NCBI RefSeq assembly: GCF_000426565.1
Contig: NZ_AUFP01000014.1
Location: forward strand, 1-43,443
From: Segatella albensis DSM 11370 = JCM 12258
GTDB lineage: Bacteria > Bacteroidota > Bacteroidia > Bacteroidales > Bacteroidaceae
DNA: 43,443 nt
Direction: 5' to 3'
Shown here: positions 1 to 7,855 of the stretch, one piece after another
Numbering within the stretch: position 1 is the stretch's first letter
How the letters are laid out: every line of letters starts with the position of its first letter
Program-made: the position numbers and the translations under genes
Notes under the pieces: model-generated
Databases searched by the model: none
The model's input: only the letters and a program-made list of their open reading frames with translations
Told to the model about the DNA's origin: nothing

Positions 1-177
1 CAGATTGAGTACCTGCAAGGATGTAAACTTGCAATTCGCACGCTTCTCTACACCAATCTGGCTAGAGCGTATGTTTATATGTTCCATCACTCTCATTATG
101 CTGTTAATTGCACGATTATTTTCATTTTCAGAGAAGAAACTTCTCAAATCTGATAGAATAGTTGTATCTTTGCTCAC
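1..177 (-). pseudogene. N-terminus of a DDE transposase, cut by the window edge
   Basis: The minus strand reads 59 open codons from a GTG at 177 to the window edge: VSKDTTILSDLRSFF... through EKRANCKFTSLQVLNL. From memory this matches the N-terminus of IS4-like DDE transposases common in Bacteroides and Prevotella; the catalytic part would lie outside the window, so family and intactness cannot be judged. No ATG lies between the GTG and the upstream in-frame stop, so GTG is the only likely start. The element's end should lie just beyond, near 190-255, next to an acyltransferase tail that lacks its front. The plus-strand reading of 5-250 is the antisense of this gene. Confidence 0.6.
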
Positions 178-254
178 GGCTTCTAAGTTTGAATTTTATT
201 GTTTGGTCACTATAAAATTACTCATTTTCAATGAGTTAAACAAACTTTGAAGCC
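178..254. repeat. Inverted repeat at the probable IS end
   Basis: GGCTTCTAAGTTTG (178-191) and CAAACTTTGAAGCC (241-254) are inverted copies matching at 13 of 14 positions, separated by 49 bp. They sit just upstream of the transposase start, where an IS terminus and its promoter are expected. They may be a transposase binding site or a subterminal repeat. The outer tip of the element cannot be fixed without the other end. Confidence 0.4.
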
Positions 255-652
255 TTTTTTATTCCAAATTTACGTTAATATATGCATGTGATTTCTTACA
301 TGCGAAAGTTCAATTGATTAATTTAGTAATCAATAGAAAACTGCAAATTGACAAATCTTTTCTTTCTGTAGGTACTGTGATGTTAAGTATATTTGTTTTT
401 ATGCTATTTATGAGAGTCAATATGAAACCTTTTGGTGGCTTGTATAGAGGTGTTGTTGAGTTGAGTCGTATGTCGTTTGGAATTTATCTTTCTCATATGT
501 TTGTTCTGTATTCTATAACAAAACATGTTTTTGAATATATGGGGAGTGGAATCATAGTTCAGATTCTTGTTATGGCATTGACATTTATTGGAGCGTATAT
601 TTTAACGAAATGTATCTCTTTTTTACCATGGAAGAAATATATTATAGGATAA
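251..652 (+). pseudogene. C-terminal fragment of an acyltransferase-3 family O-acyltransferase
   Basis: An open frame runs from just after a stop at 248-250 to a TAA at 650-652. It has a formal TTG at 314 but no convincing start. The translation holds three hydrophobic segments and ends SRMSFGIYLSHMFVL...ITK, the signature of the last helices of acyltransferase-3 (OafA-like) membrane enzymes, which acylate surface sugars and are normally 330-370 aa. Only about 110-130 residues remain. The missing N-terminal part coincides with the neighbouring transposase end, so an IS insertion or associated deletion probably broke the gene. It is unlikely to be functional. It sits at the start of a polysaccharide cluster, where such modifying enzymes are common. 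Confidence 0.6.
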
Positions 653-999
653 AAAAGCCCTGTAATTAACTTATTTGTTTAGCGTTGTAATCATTATAAA
701 AATGTAACAAGCGATTTTCCTTTTATCATTAAAAATAATTACTCTAAAATTTCACTAATTAGAATTTAATTCCTAATTTTGCGACTGGTTATCAAGTCTT
801 GGATTTGCTTTCTGTTGTTTGCATCATAATAAGATTTTAAACGACAGTCGCTCGTCAATGGTTATTTGTATTATACTTTTTGATTGAGCGTCTAGTTATG
901 CTAAGATAAACATGGTAATTTTTAGGATAAGATACTCTGTTTGATAAGGAATATTCTAATCAGTTTTGTTAGTCAATGGCGAATTTAATATAATAAAAG
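653..999. other. Intergenic region with a possible promoter
   Basis: No convincing gene is seen in about 350 bp of AT-rich sequence. A TAATTTTG at 774-781 fits the Bacteroidetes -7 consensus TAnnTTTG on the plus strand, without a clear TTTG upstream box. If used, it would drive the glycosyltransferase remnant and flippase with a leader of roughly 200 nt. Confidence 0.4.
774..781 (+). promoter_or_regulatory. Candidate -7 box (TAATTTTG)
   Basis: Perfect match to TAnnTTTG upstream of the GT remnant and flippase. No TTTG box is visible 19-21 nt upstream, so support is one-sided. Confidence 0.35.
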
Positions 1000-1143
1000 A
1001 TGAAGATAGGTTTTTATATGGACAGTGCCAAATATGATGGCCGGGATTGCATGGATATTACGTCAGGAAATCCAGGGCTAGGGGGCTTAGAATATGAGCT
1101 CCTCATGGTTTCATATTTGTTAGAACAACGGGACAATGGCTAA
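1000..1143 (+). pseudogene. N-terminal remnant of a GT4-type glycosyltransferase (47 aa)
   Basis: ATG at 1000 opens 47 codons beginning MKIGFYMDSAKYDGRD and containing SGNPGLGGLEYELLMVSYLL. This is the usual beginning of GT-B (GT4/GT1-like) glycosyltransferases, where a glycine-rich loop follows the first strand and precedes the helix ending YLLxxRxN. It stops at TAA 1141-1143 just where the second strand should start. The flippase ATG at 1136 lies inside its last codons. Either a deletion joined a glycosyltransferase front to the flippase, or this is a decayed remnant now acting as a short leader peptide coupled to flippase translation. It is far too short to be an active glycosyltransferase. 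Confidence 0.6.
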
Positions 1144-2659
1144 AAACATAAAAAAAATAACGTTTCAACTTTTCGTGTTGAGATTCTTACGTATGCTCAT
1201 CAGTGTCGTGTCGATTACGTATACGGCAAAGTTCTTCGGCGTGAGTGTAGAGAAAGATATGTGGGTGCTGGCATCTACTTTTATTTCGACACTTATAAGT
1301 ATGTTTTGGGGACCGTTGGATGAAATATTTAGAACAAAGTTCATCTATATAAAAGAAGAAGAAGGAGAGACTATAGCCATAGATAAGGCTGCATCATTAG
1401 TAGGTTTTATCTTTTCAGTTACATTGGTTATGGGTGTCATCATTGGATTTCTTCATGAACCAATAGCCAACCTGATAACCTCAAATATGACTAGTGGTTC
1501 TGCATCGATACTGGGTAAACTTTTGATTTGTTTAATACCAAGTCTACTGATAACTGAACTGACTAATATATCGATTTCTGTGCTTAATGCGTATGAGGTT
1601 TATTACCTTCCGGAAATAGTTGCTTTTCTTTCCGGTATACTCAATATCATAGCTGTCATATTTTTTGCTCCCTTGATAGGTATCTATGCTTTGCTGATAG
1701 CTCAGTATTTCGGGATTGTATTCCTTTTGGTCCTTATTATCCACTTTTTGCATTTGAAAAATATTCCTCTATGGGATAGAATATTTCAGTACAACATACA
1801 TGATGCATGGTCATTTGTGGTGTTTTCTCTTCCACTGTTCTTCCCTTATTTTGTTGGACAACTCAATACATTTGTACAGAAATATTTAGCTGGTGTTCTT
1901 GGAAGCGGTATAATCTCATCTGTAGATTATGCAAGTCAATTTATGACTATACTACAATCGGTACTGACAAGTGTGTTGACTACGGTGATGCTACCGATTT
2001 TAAGTAAAGACTACATCACACACGACATGAATGATTTTGGACATACGTTGAAAGAGAATTTTAAGATGTGCATGATTATCTATGCTATGGCTGCCATATT
2101 TATGATTGGTGCCACCACACCTCTATGTACTTTCTTTTTCCATCGTGGTAAGGTCAGTTACGAGGCTCTGCAATTGATAATCAATCTTACAAGATGCTTT
2201 GGATTTGCCTTTATAGGTGTATTCATGTACTTGATGGCAGGTACATCGCTTATGGCGAATAATAAAAGAAAAATCTATGCCAGCATAGGGGTTGCTAACC
2301 AATTAGTAGTATTGGCTTTCAATATAGTTTTTGTTCGCATATTGGGAGTTTATATTTTCCCTTTATCACTTGGACTCGTTCATTTGGTATCGGGCCTCAT
2401 AATGTTTTATAAATTGGATATAGAGAATAAAAAGGGAATCTTTGTATTCTATCTAAAAGGTATTGTTGTGGTTATAGGAATATCGTCGATATATGCCATA
2501 GCTAACTCTGCTAGTGTAGTTGAGCATTCGTTTATAGCACTGATTATTAATCTAGGAACACTTGCTATAAGTGTTCCGTTAATGGCATGGTTGATAGGAT
2601 TCAACGTGAGGAATATGATTCTTAAAGTATACCAAAATACAATAGCTAAAATAGGCTGA
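1136..2659 (+). CDS. Wzx/MurJ-like polysaccharide flippase
   Basis: A 507-aa polytopic inner-membrane protein with roughly 12-14 hydrophobic segments and short charged loops, including one near residues 75-85 rich in Glu. The N-terminal pattern (ITFQLFVLRFLRML...TAKFFGVSVEKDMWVLA) resembles the MviN/MurJ branch of the MOP flippase superfamily found in exopolysaccharide clusters. Such proteins move undecaprenyl-linked oligosaccharides to the periplasmic face. Neighbouring glycosyltransferases support a surface-polysaccharide role over housekeeping lipid II transport, but sequence alone does not exclude MurJ. The ATG at 1136 overlaps the end of the upstream glycosyltransferase remnant, so translational coupling is possible. 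A GT4 gene follows after 29 bp. Confidence 0.8.
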   Translation: MAKNIKKITFQLFVLRFLRMLISVVSITYTAKFFGVSVEKDMWVLASTFISTLISMFWGPLDEIFRTKFIYIKEEEGETIAIDKAASLVGFIFSVTLVMGVIIGFLHEPIANLITSNMTSGSASILGKLLICLIPSLLITELTNISISVLNAYEVYYLPEIVAFLSGILNIIAVIFFAPLIGIYALLIAQYFGIVFLLVLIIHFLHLKNIPLWDRIFQYNIHDAWSFVVFSLPLFFPYFVGQLNTFVQKYLAGVLGSGIISSVDYASQFMTILQSVLTSVLTTVMLPILSKDYITHDMNDFGHTLKENFKMCMIIYAMAAIFMIGATTPLCTFFFHRGKVSYEALQLIINLTRCFGFAFIGVFMYLMAGTSLMANNKRKIYASIGVANQLVVLAFNIVFVRILGVYIFPLSLGLVHLVSGLIMFYKLDIENKKGIFVFYLKGIVVVIGISSIYAIANSASVVEHSFIALIINLGTLAISVPLMAWLIGFNVRNMILKVYQNTIAKIG

Positions 2660-2688
2660 TGTCTTAGATAATAAATTCGTATAATAAT

Positions 2689-3837
2689 ATGACAAATTTT
2701 ACTTTATATTTCCCCGAATTCACAGAGGAACATTATGGTAAGGACCCTTTCTTAGTTCCTTTTTATCTTGGTAAAGAATTAAAATGTGATAGTATCAACA
2801 TCCTTTATGATAGACGTGAACACACTTTACCCAAAGAGAAAGATGGGGTACACTTGATAGATATACCAAATGGTCACACGAAATCAAGTAAATGGTACCT
2901 ATCTTATAAAGTTATGTACGCTTATCTTTGGCATCATGCTAAAGAGATTGATTATTTTATGCTCTTCTTTGATTGTCCGGAAACAAGAATTTTGGGATTG
3001 GTTTACAAATTGTTTAATCCCAAAGGAAAATGCTATATTAAGATGGATGCTAATCCTTATGATCTTCCAGACTACAATTTCCATCATTGTTGGATAAAGA
3101 GATGGCTGTTTGGATGTTTTGATAAATGGTCTAAAAAGAAAATAGATGTAATTTCCTGTGAAACGCAACTTGCATTTCAGAAACTTAATAAGAGTAAGAC
3201 GTCTTGGAATCAGTGGGGTAAAAAACTGGTTTACATGCCAAATGGTTTCGATGATGCTCTCTGTAGTCATTTTGCTATTAAGGAAAAGAATATAGTTGAA
3301 AAAGAAAAACTTATGATTACGGTAGGGCGATTAGGAACCCCCGAAAAAAACACTGAGATGCTTCTTAAGGCATTGGCTAAGACGGACTTAAAGGACTGGA
3401 AAGTAATTCTTATAGGTACTATACAGGAAGATTTCAAAGATACCATTAATAAATTCTATAGCGAGAATCCGAATAAGAAAAGTCAAGTTACATTTGTTGG
3501 ACCTATCTACGATAAAAAAGAATTGTGGGAATGGTATAATCGTTCAAAGGTTTTTCTCTTGTCTAGTAGATATGAAGGTTTTGCATTGGTGTTTGTAGAA
3601 AGTCAACGATTTAATAATTTCATTATTAGTACATCTGTTGGCGCAGCAAATGATGTAATTCAAAAAGGAAAGTATGGTCGATTAGTACCTATAGGAGATG
3701 CTGATGCCATGAGCCGAGAGATACAAAATGTGGTGGATGGTAAGACAAATATAGATGTTTATAAGCATTTTGATGTGTCTGTTTTGTCTTGGGAGTATAG
3801 AGTGAAAACAGTAGCTAATAAATTGATTAACCTGTAA
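2689..3837 (+). CDS. Glycosyltransferase family 4 (GT-B)
   Basis: A 382-aa protein of normal length for GT4. The C-terminal donor-binding half shows TVGRLGTPEKN (about 211-221) followed by a helix, and the E-x7-E motif in SSRYEGFALVFVE (Glu 296 and 304) that binds the nucleotide-sugar in retaining GT-B enzymes. It has no signal peptide or membrane helix, so it is cytosolic or peripheral. It should add one sugar to the lipid-linked repeat unit moved by the flippase encoded 29 bp upstream. Donor and acceptor cannot be read from sequence. It is the last gene before the terminator at 4013. Confidence 0.85.
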   Translation: MTNFTLYFPEFTEEHYGKDPFLVPFYLGKELKCDSINILYDRREHTLPKEKDGVHLIDIPNGHTKSSKWYLSYKVMYAYLWHHAKEIDYFMLFFDCPETRILGLVYKLFNPKGKCYIKMDANPYDLPDYNFHHCWIKRWLFGCFDKWSKKKIDVISCETQLAFQKLNKSKTSWNQWGKKLVYMPNGFDDALCSHFAIKEKNIVEKEKLMITVGRLGTPEKNTEMLLKALAKTDLKDWKVILIGTIQEDFKDTINKFYSENPNKKSQVTFVGPIYDKKELWEWYNRSKVFLLSSRYEGFALVFVESQRFNNFIISTSVGAANDVIQKGKYGRLVPIGDADAMSREIQNVVDGKTNIDVYKHFDVSVLSWEYRVKTVANKLINL

Positions 3838-4190
3838 ATTGAGTATGCAAAAAGAAATAATTTTAATGCTGCTATAATATTATTGTGTTGTTGTAACACA
3901 AATACCTAGGGAATAATATACAATGTAAGTATAAATGGAAAATAAAACTTCATTGAAAAGTTGATAGATACGGAGTGTAAATTTTCAGTTTAAGTAATAT
4001 TATATAAGAAAGAGGGATGCACTTTATTGCGTCCCTTTTTTATTTGATGATTTATATGTTTTTGCTCGGTATCCTTTATCTCGTACTATCGTTTGGTATT
4101 AGCAAAATTTCTTTATTATATTTTCGAGTTTAGAGAATCATCTCTCTCTTGTCGTATTTTTCATAGCAGCAAATAGATCTATCAATAAAA
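3838..4190. other. Intergenic spacer with terminator
   Basis: No gene is seen. It holds the terminator at 4013-4041 for the left-hand plus-strand cluster; the rest is AT-rich without recognisable structure up to the tRNA terminator. Confidence 0.5.
4013..4041 (+). terminator. Rho-independent terminator after the GT4 gene
   Basis: AGGGATGC and GCGTCCCT form an 8-bp stem (one G-T pair) with a 7-nt loop, followed by six T residues. It lies about 175 bp past the GT4 stop and closes the plus-strand unit. Confidence 0.7.
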
Positions 4191-4220
4191 AAAGTCCTGT
4201 AAGTAAAAACTTACAGGACT
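4184..4220 (-). terminator. Terminator downstream of tRNA-Ser
   Basis: AGTCCTGTAAGT and ACTTACAGGACT form a perfect 12-bp stem with an AAAA loop. On the minus strand it is followed by seven T residues (AAAAAAA at 4184-4190). It starts a few bases past the tRNA 3' end. Confidence 0.85.
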
Positions 4221-4223
4221 TTG

Positions 4224-4308
4224 CGGAGAGAGAGGGATTCGAACCCCCGGTACCTCTCGGTACGACGGTTTTCAAGACCGTTGTAATCGACCACTCTACC
4301 ATCTCTCC
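4224..4308 (-). tRNA. tRNA-Ser (anticodon UGA)
   Basis: An 85-nt class II tRNA. The acceptor stem GGAGAGA pairs with TCTCTCC, with discriminator G. The anticodon arm ACGGT-CTTGAAA-ACCGT places TGA as the anticodon. A long variable arm and a T arm with GTTCGAATC follow. The 3' CCA is not encoded. Long variable arm, UGA anticodon and G discriminator all fit serine. Confidence 0.95.
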
Positions 4309-4345
4309 AATATTGTGGCCTTGCTTTGTTTCTTAAAAGCGAGTG

Positions 4346-4377
4346 CAAAGGTAGGGTTTTATTTTGAAACTACCAAA
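4346..4377 (-). promoter_or_regulatory. Promoter of tRNA-Ser
   Basis: On the minus strand TTTG (4374-4377) and TACCTTTG (4346-4353) are spaced by 20 nt, the complete Bacteroidetes -33/-7 arrangement, about 40 bp upstream of the tRNA 5' end. Confidence 0.75.
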
Positions 4378-4433
4378 TTTTTATCTAACTTTTTTCGAAA
4401 AAAGTTTTAGAAAGAGTTGCTTACCTTATATTA

Positions 4434-4661
4434 TTATGAGACATTGGCCTTATTCTTGTTCTTTAGTTCTTCCTCTTTCTTCCTTTCCATTTCTTCGATA
4501 ACCCATGGATCTAGTTCTTTTTGCTCGTGCTTTCCCCAATAGGCGCAACTGTGGATGATTTCTACCACCCATACTACGATGCCGAAGATAAACCAGGCAA
4601 TGCAGAATTGCCAGAAGAATCCGAGGTTGTTCCACCATGTAAAGATTATATTTGTTACCAT
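4434..4661 (-). CDS. Small membrane protein of unknown function (75 aa)
   Basis: The protein starts MVTNIIFTWWNNLGFFWQF and has one or two hydrophobic stretches in residues 5-40, then a highly charged tail rich in Glu and Lys (about 46-72). This suggests an inner-membrane anchor with a cytoplasmic tail. I do not recognise a family. It has its own promoter-like TACCTTTG (4693-4700 on the minus strand) and is monocistronic, lying between tRNA-Ser and the divergent export operon. The alternative minus-strand reading 4450-4638 is low-complexity Arg-rich sequence and less credible. Confidence 0.6.
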   Translation of the reverse strand: MVTNIIFTWWNNLGFFWQFCIAWFIFGIVVWVVEIIHSCAYWGKHEQKELDPWVIEEMERKKEEELKNKNKANVS

Positions 4662-4692
4662 ATTATTGCTTGTATTGATATTAAATCGTGGG

Positions 4693-4700
4693 CAAAGGTA
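4693..4700 (-). promoter_or_regulatory. Candidate -7 box for the 75-aa membrane protein
   Basis: TACCTTTG on the minus strand, 31 bp upstream of the ATG at 4661, matches TAnnTTTG. No clear TTTG upstream box. Confidence 0.45.
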
Positions 4701-4739
4701 AAAAAATCATTCGGCTTATGTGAAAAAAGTCTCTTTTTT

Positions 4740-4770
4740 TTTGTTTTTTAATCAAAGATTTTTATATTTG
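4740..4770 (+). promoter_or_regulatory. Promoter of the export operon
   Basis: TTTG (4740-4743) and TATATTTG (4763-4770) are 19 nt apart, an ideal Bacteroidetes promoter. The predicted transcript starts near 4777, giving a leader of about 55 nt before the kinase ATG at 4832. Confidence 0.8.
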
Positions 4771-4831
4771 CCATTGTAAACCTTATTATATAGTACTAGT
4801 TACTATTCATTCGCTTAATATCAGATAACAT

Positions 4832-6007
4832 ATGACACAAGAGAAAATCTCTGAAGTAGAGAAATTCGAACAATTCGAAAAGGAAGAACGAACATCTTTT
4901 AACTTTCAAGTAGTCTTTGCCATGATCATCCTTAATTGGCAATGGTTTCTTCTGTCTATCGTCATCAGTGTTAGTGCAGCTATGCTTTATCTGCGCTATA
5001 CGAAACCTGTGTTTCAGATGTCGGCAAAGATGTTGATCAAGGATGAACAGACTCCGCGAAATAGTCGTAATCAGATGCTTTCTAATATGCAGGATTTGGG
5101 TATTATGACCAATTCTGCGGGTATTGATAATGAGGTAGAGGTCCTTCAATCTTCTATTTTGGCTCGTGAGGTCGTAAAGAAGATGAAACTTTATGTTTAC
5201 TACACTGCTATTGGCCGTGTCGGATCTTATTTAATGTATCGTGATCAACCGATCAATGTAGACATTGACCCTGCACACCTCGATAAACTTGATGAGGATT
5301 TGATAGAGAGTGTCTATAGTGCTACGATAACCTTTAGAAAGAGTGGCCCTCGTTATTTCATCGAAGGTACTACTTATAAAGGTGGTATGGCGATAGGGCG
5401 GTTTGAGCGTACTCTTACCTCTTTCCCTTGTTCGATACGTACGAAGATTGGTACACTTACCTTTACGAATAATCTTAATCGTATCGGTGGACGTCCGCTC
5501 AGCAGTTATGATGCCATAACTTGGCAGGCTACAATTGTACCGCCTGTCCTTATCGCTAAGAAATATCTGGGAGCGATGTCGGTCCAGCCTACGAGTAAGC
5601 GTACTTCTATTGCGCAGATTACTCTCAAGGATCAGATTCCTAATCGTGGTGTTGATTTCTTAAGACAGTTGGCTCGTTGTTATAATGAGCAGGCCAACGA
5701 GGATAAGAATGAAATTGCTCATAAGACAGAGGAATTTATCAACGACCGTTTGGCTAAGATTGATAAGGAATTGGGTTCTACAGAAGGTAAACTCGAAGGA
5801 TATAAAAAGCGTAATAATGTGACCCAGTTGCAACTCGATGCTACAAATTCGCTACAGCAGAGTGCTCAGTTCTCTGATAAGTTGCAAGAGGCTACTTCTC
5901 AGGTGCAGTTGATCAATTATATCCGTGAGTATGTGAATAAACCGTCTCATGCTTATGACTTGATCCTTCGAATATCGGAATACAAGATCAGTCGTCTACA
6001 GCTTTGA
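4832..6007 (+). pseudogene. N-terminal part of a Wzc-like polysaccharide co-polymerase/BY-kinase, frameshifted
   Basis: A 391-aa product covers the periplasmic half of a capsular exopolysaccharide family protein. It has a cytoplasmic N-tail, a membrane helix at about 34-55, a Wzz-type domain (IKDEQTP..., NEVEVLQSSILAREVV) and a coiled-coil region. After Ile378 (codon 5963-5965) the last 13 codons are out of frame and end at TGA 6005-6007. Adding one base in the CC at 5965-5966 (ATCCTTCG to ATCCCTTCG) restores a continuous reading (LIPSNIGIQDQSSTALIAEF) into the next segment and a protein of about 853 aa, the family's normal size. The gene is therefore one broken gene: a true mutation, a programmed slip or a sequencing error. 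Confidence 0.85.
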
Positions 6008-7392
6008 TTGCTGAATTTAATAAGGGCGTGCTCGATCGTAACCGCTTATTGAAGAGTGCTAGCGAACAGGCTCCGCAGGTACTGACACTTACCAGTACGC
6101 TCGATGAACTTCGTAGTTCTATCCGTACAGCTTTGATGCAGGCTCTTCGTTCTGCTGATATTAGGCGTCAAAGTTTAGCTAATCAGTATCAACTTTATCA
6201 GAGCAAGGTGAACAATTCGCCTGAACAGGAACGTGTGCTCACGCAGATAGGTCGTCAACAGGAGGTTAAATCTGGTCTTTATCTGATGTTGTTGCAGAAA
6301 CGTGAAGAAAACTCTATCTCTCTTGCAGCTACAGCTGATAAGGGTAAGTTGATTGATGACCCTCAGGTAGACGGAAAGGTATCACCAAAGTCGGCAATCA
6401 TTCTGTTCTTCTCGATGATTTTGGGTGTAGGTCTTCCTTTTGGAATACTTTATCTAATTCAGTTCCTAAAATATCGTATCGAGGGTCATGATGATGTAGC
6501 GCGTCTTACCAATCTTCCTATCGTTGCTGATGTTGCGGTGGCTAGTGAGAGCGCTAAAACGGCAGCGGGAATTGTGGTGCATGCCAACCGTAATGATTCT
6601 ATCGATGAGATATTCCGTTCGCTGCGTACGAATGTGCAGTTTATGATGAAACCAGGGGATAAGGTGATACTTTTCACCTCTTCAACGTCAGGTGAGGGCA
6701 AAACCTTTAATGCTGCCAACCTGGCTGTCAGTTTTGCTTTGTTGGGCAAGAAGGTGATACTCTGTGGCTTTGATATCCGTAAGCCGGCATTGGGTCGTCT
6801 TTTTGGACGTTCCGACCGTCATCAAGGTGTATCTACATTGTTGGTAAAGAATGAAGTTACCGAGGCTGATGTTCTTGGACAAATTGATAAATCAAACGAA
6901 AACGAGAATCTTGATTTACTTTTGGCGGGACCTACACCTCCGAACCCTGCTGAGCTTTTGGCACGTGAGAATCTCAAGGACATCATTGATGTGCTTAAGA
7001 AGAATTACGATTATGTCATCCTTGACACCGCTCCGGTAGGATTGGTTACTGATACACTTCAGGTTGCTAAATATGCCAATGTTTGTTGTTATGTGGTACG
7101 TGCCGATTATACTCCGAAGAGTAATATGGGGCTTCTCAACAGCCTGGTAGAGGATAAGAAGATCAACAATGCTTGCATTATCCTGAACGGTGTGGATATG
7201 TCGAAGAAGAAATATGGCTATTATTATGGCTATGGCAAATATGGCAAGTATGGACGCTATGGCTATGGTTACGGTTATGGTTATGGCAAATATGGTCGTT
7301 ATGGTTATGGTGGTTACGGAACTTATGGAACTTATGGAAATTATTCCGACAGTCACTATGGTAATGCCAACGATAATTCAATAAAAAGATAA
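6004..7392 (+). pseudogene. C-terminal part of the Wzc-like BY-kinase (kinase domain), frameshifted
   Basis: This segment, formally opened by TTG 6004, carries the rest of the coiled coil, the GNVR-like region before the second membrane helix (about 131-155, after KVSPKS) and the BY-kinase domain: EIFRSLRTN (202-210), Walker A STSGEGKT (227-234), Walker A' VILCGFDIRKP (251-261) and Walker B VILDTAPV (338-345). In Walker A' the first of the usual two acidic residues is Gly, a variant I recall from Bacteroidetes homologues. The tail (from about 403) is Gly/Tyr-rich with about 20 tyrosines, the autophosphorylation cluster. BY-kinases control polymer length and export with Wza- and Wzy-type partners. 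Separate translation without the front half would give a kinase with a single membrane helix. Confidence 0.85.
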
Positions 7393-7395
7393 ATT

Positions 7396-7824
7396 ATGAT
7401 TATAGCAGTCGATTTTGACGGGACAATCGTGGAACACAAATATCCTGCGATAGGTGAAGAGATTCCTTTTGCTACGGATACTCTAAAAATGCTCATACGG
7501 GAACATCATAAGTTGATACTCTGGTCGGTACGTGAGGGCAAACTTCTTGATGAGGCTGTAGAGTGGTGTCGTCAGCGGGGGGTGGAGTTCTATGCTGTGA
7601 ATCGTGATTATCCTGAGGAAACCATAAACAACAATCAGCATTTCAGTCGTAAGTTGAAGGCTGATGTATTCATAGACGATCGTAATCTTGGTGGACTTCC
7701 CGATTGGGGGACTATCTATCGTATGATTACCCACCACAAGACATGGAATCATCTCATCACCGAGGCTTCTTATGGGGGAAGTAATCATCATCGTCCTAAA
7801 AAGAAGCATTGGTGGCAATTCTAA
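7396..7824 (+). CDS. HAD-superfamily hydrolase (BT0820-like)
   Basis: A 142-aa compact HAD protein with motif I DFDGT (6-10; Asp6 nucleophile, Asp8 acid/base), motif II Ser in LILWSVREG (40-48) and motif IV FIDDRN (92-97). No large cap domain is present. It resembles small HAD phosphatases seen in Bacteroides, from memory. The His/Lys-rich C-terminus (NHHRPKKKHWW) is unusual. It starts 3 bp after the kinase stop and is followed after 31 bp by the export lipoprotein, so it belongs to the operon. A phosphatase acting on a sugar-phosphate intermediate is plausible, but the substrate is unknown. Confidence 0.75.
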   Translation: MIIAVDFDGTIVEHKYPAIGEEIPFATDTLKMLIREHHKLILWSVREGKLLDEAVEWCRQRGVEFYAVNRDYPEETINNNQHFSRKLKADVFIDDRNLGGLPDWGTIYRMITHHKTWNHLITEASYGGSNHHRPKKKHWWQF

Positions 7825-7855
7825 TGATAACAAAGAATTATAAATAAAAACAGAT

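Noticed and set aside
5..250. Plus-strand frame of 81 codons at the left edge
   Set aside because: It is the antisense of the transposase N-terminus, whose minus-strand translation is far more protein-like.
6916..7356. Minus-strand frame of 146 codons opposite the Tyr-rich tail
   Set aside because: Repetitive Ile/Thr/Ala sequence generated by the antisense of the TATGG repeats.
7205..7380. Possible CRISPR-like or tandem DNA repeat
   Set aside because: The periodicity is explained by Gly/Tyr codons of the kinase tail; there are no spacers, no regular repeat length and no cas genes.
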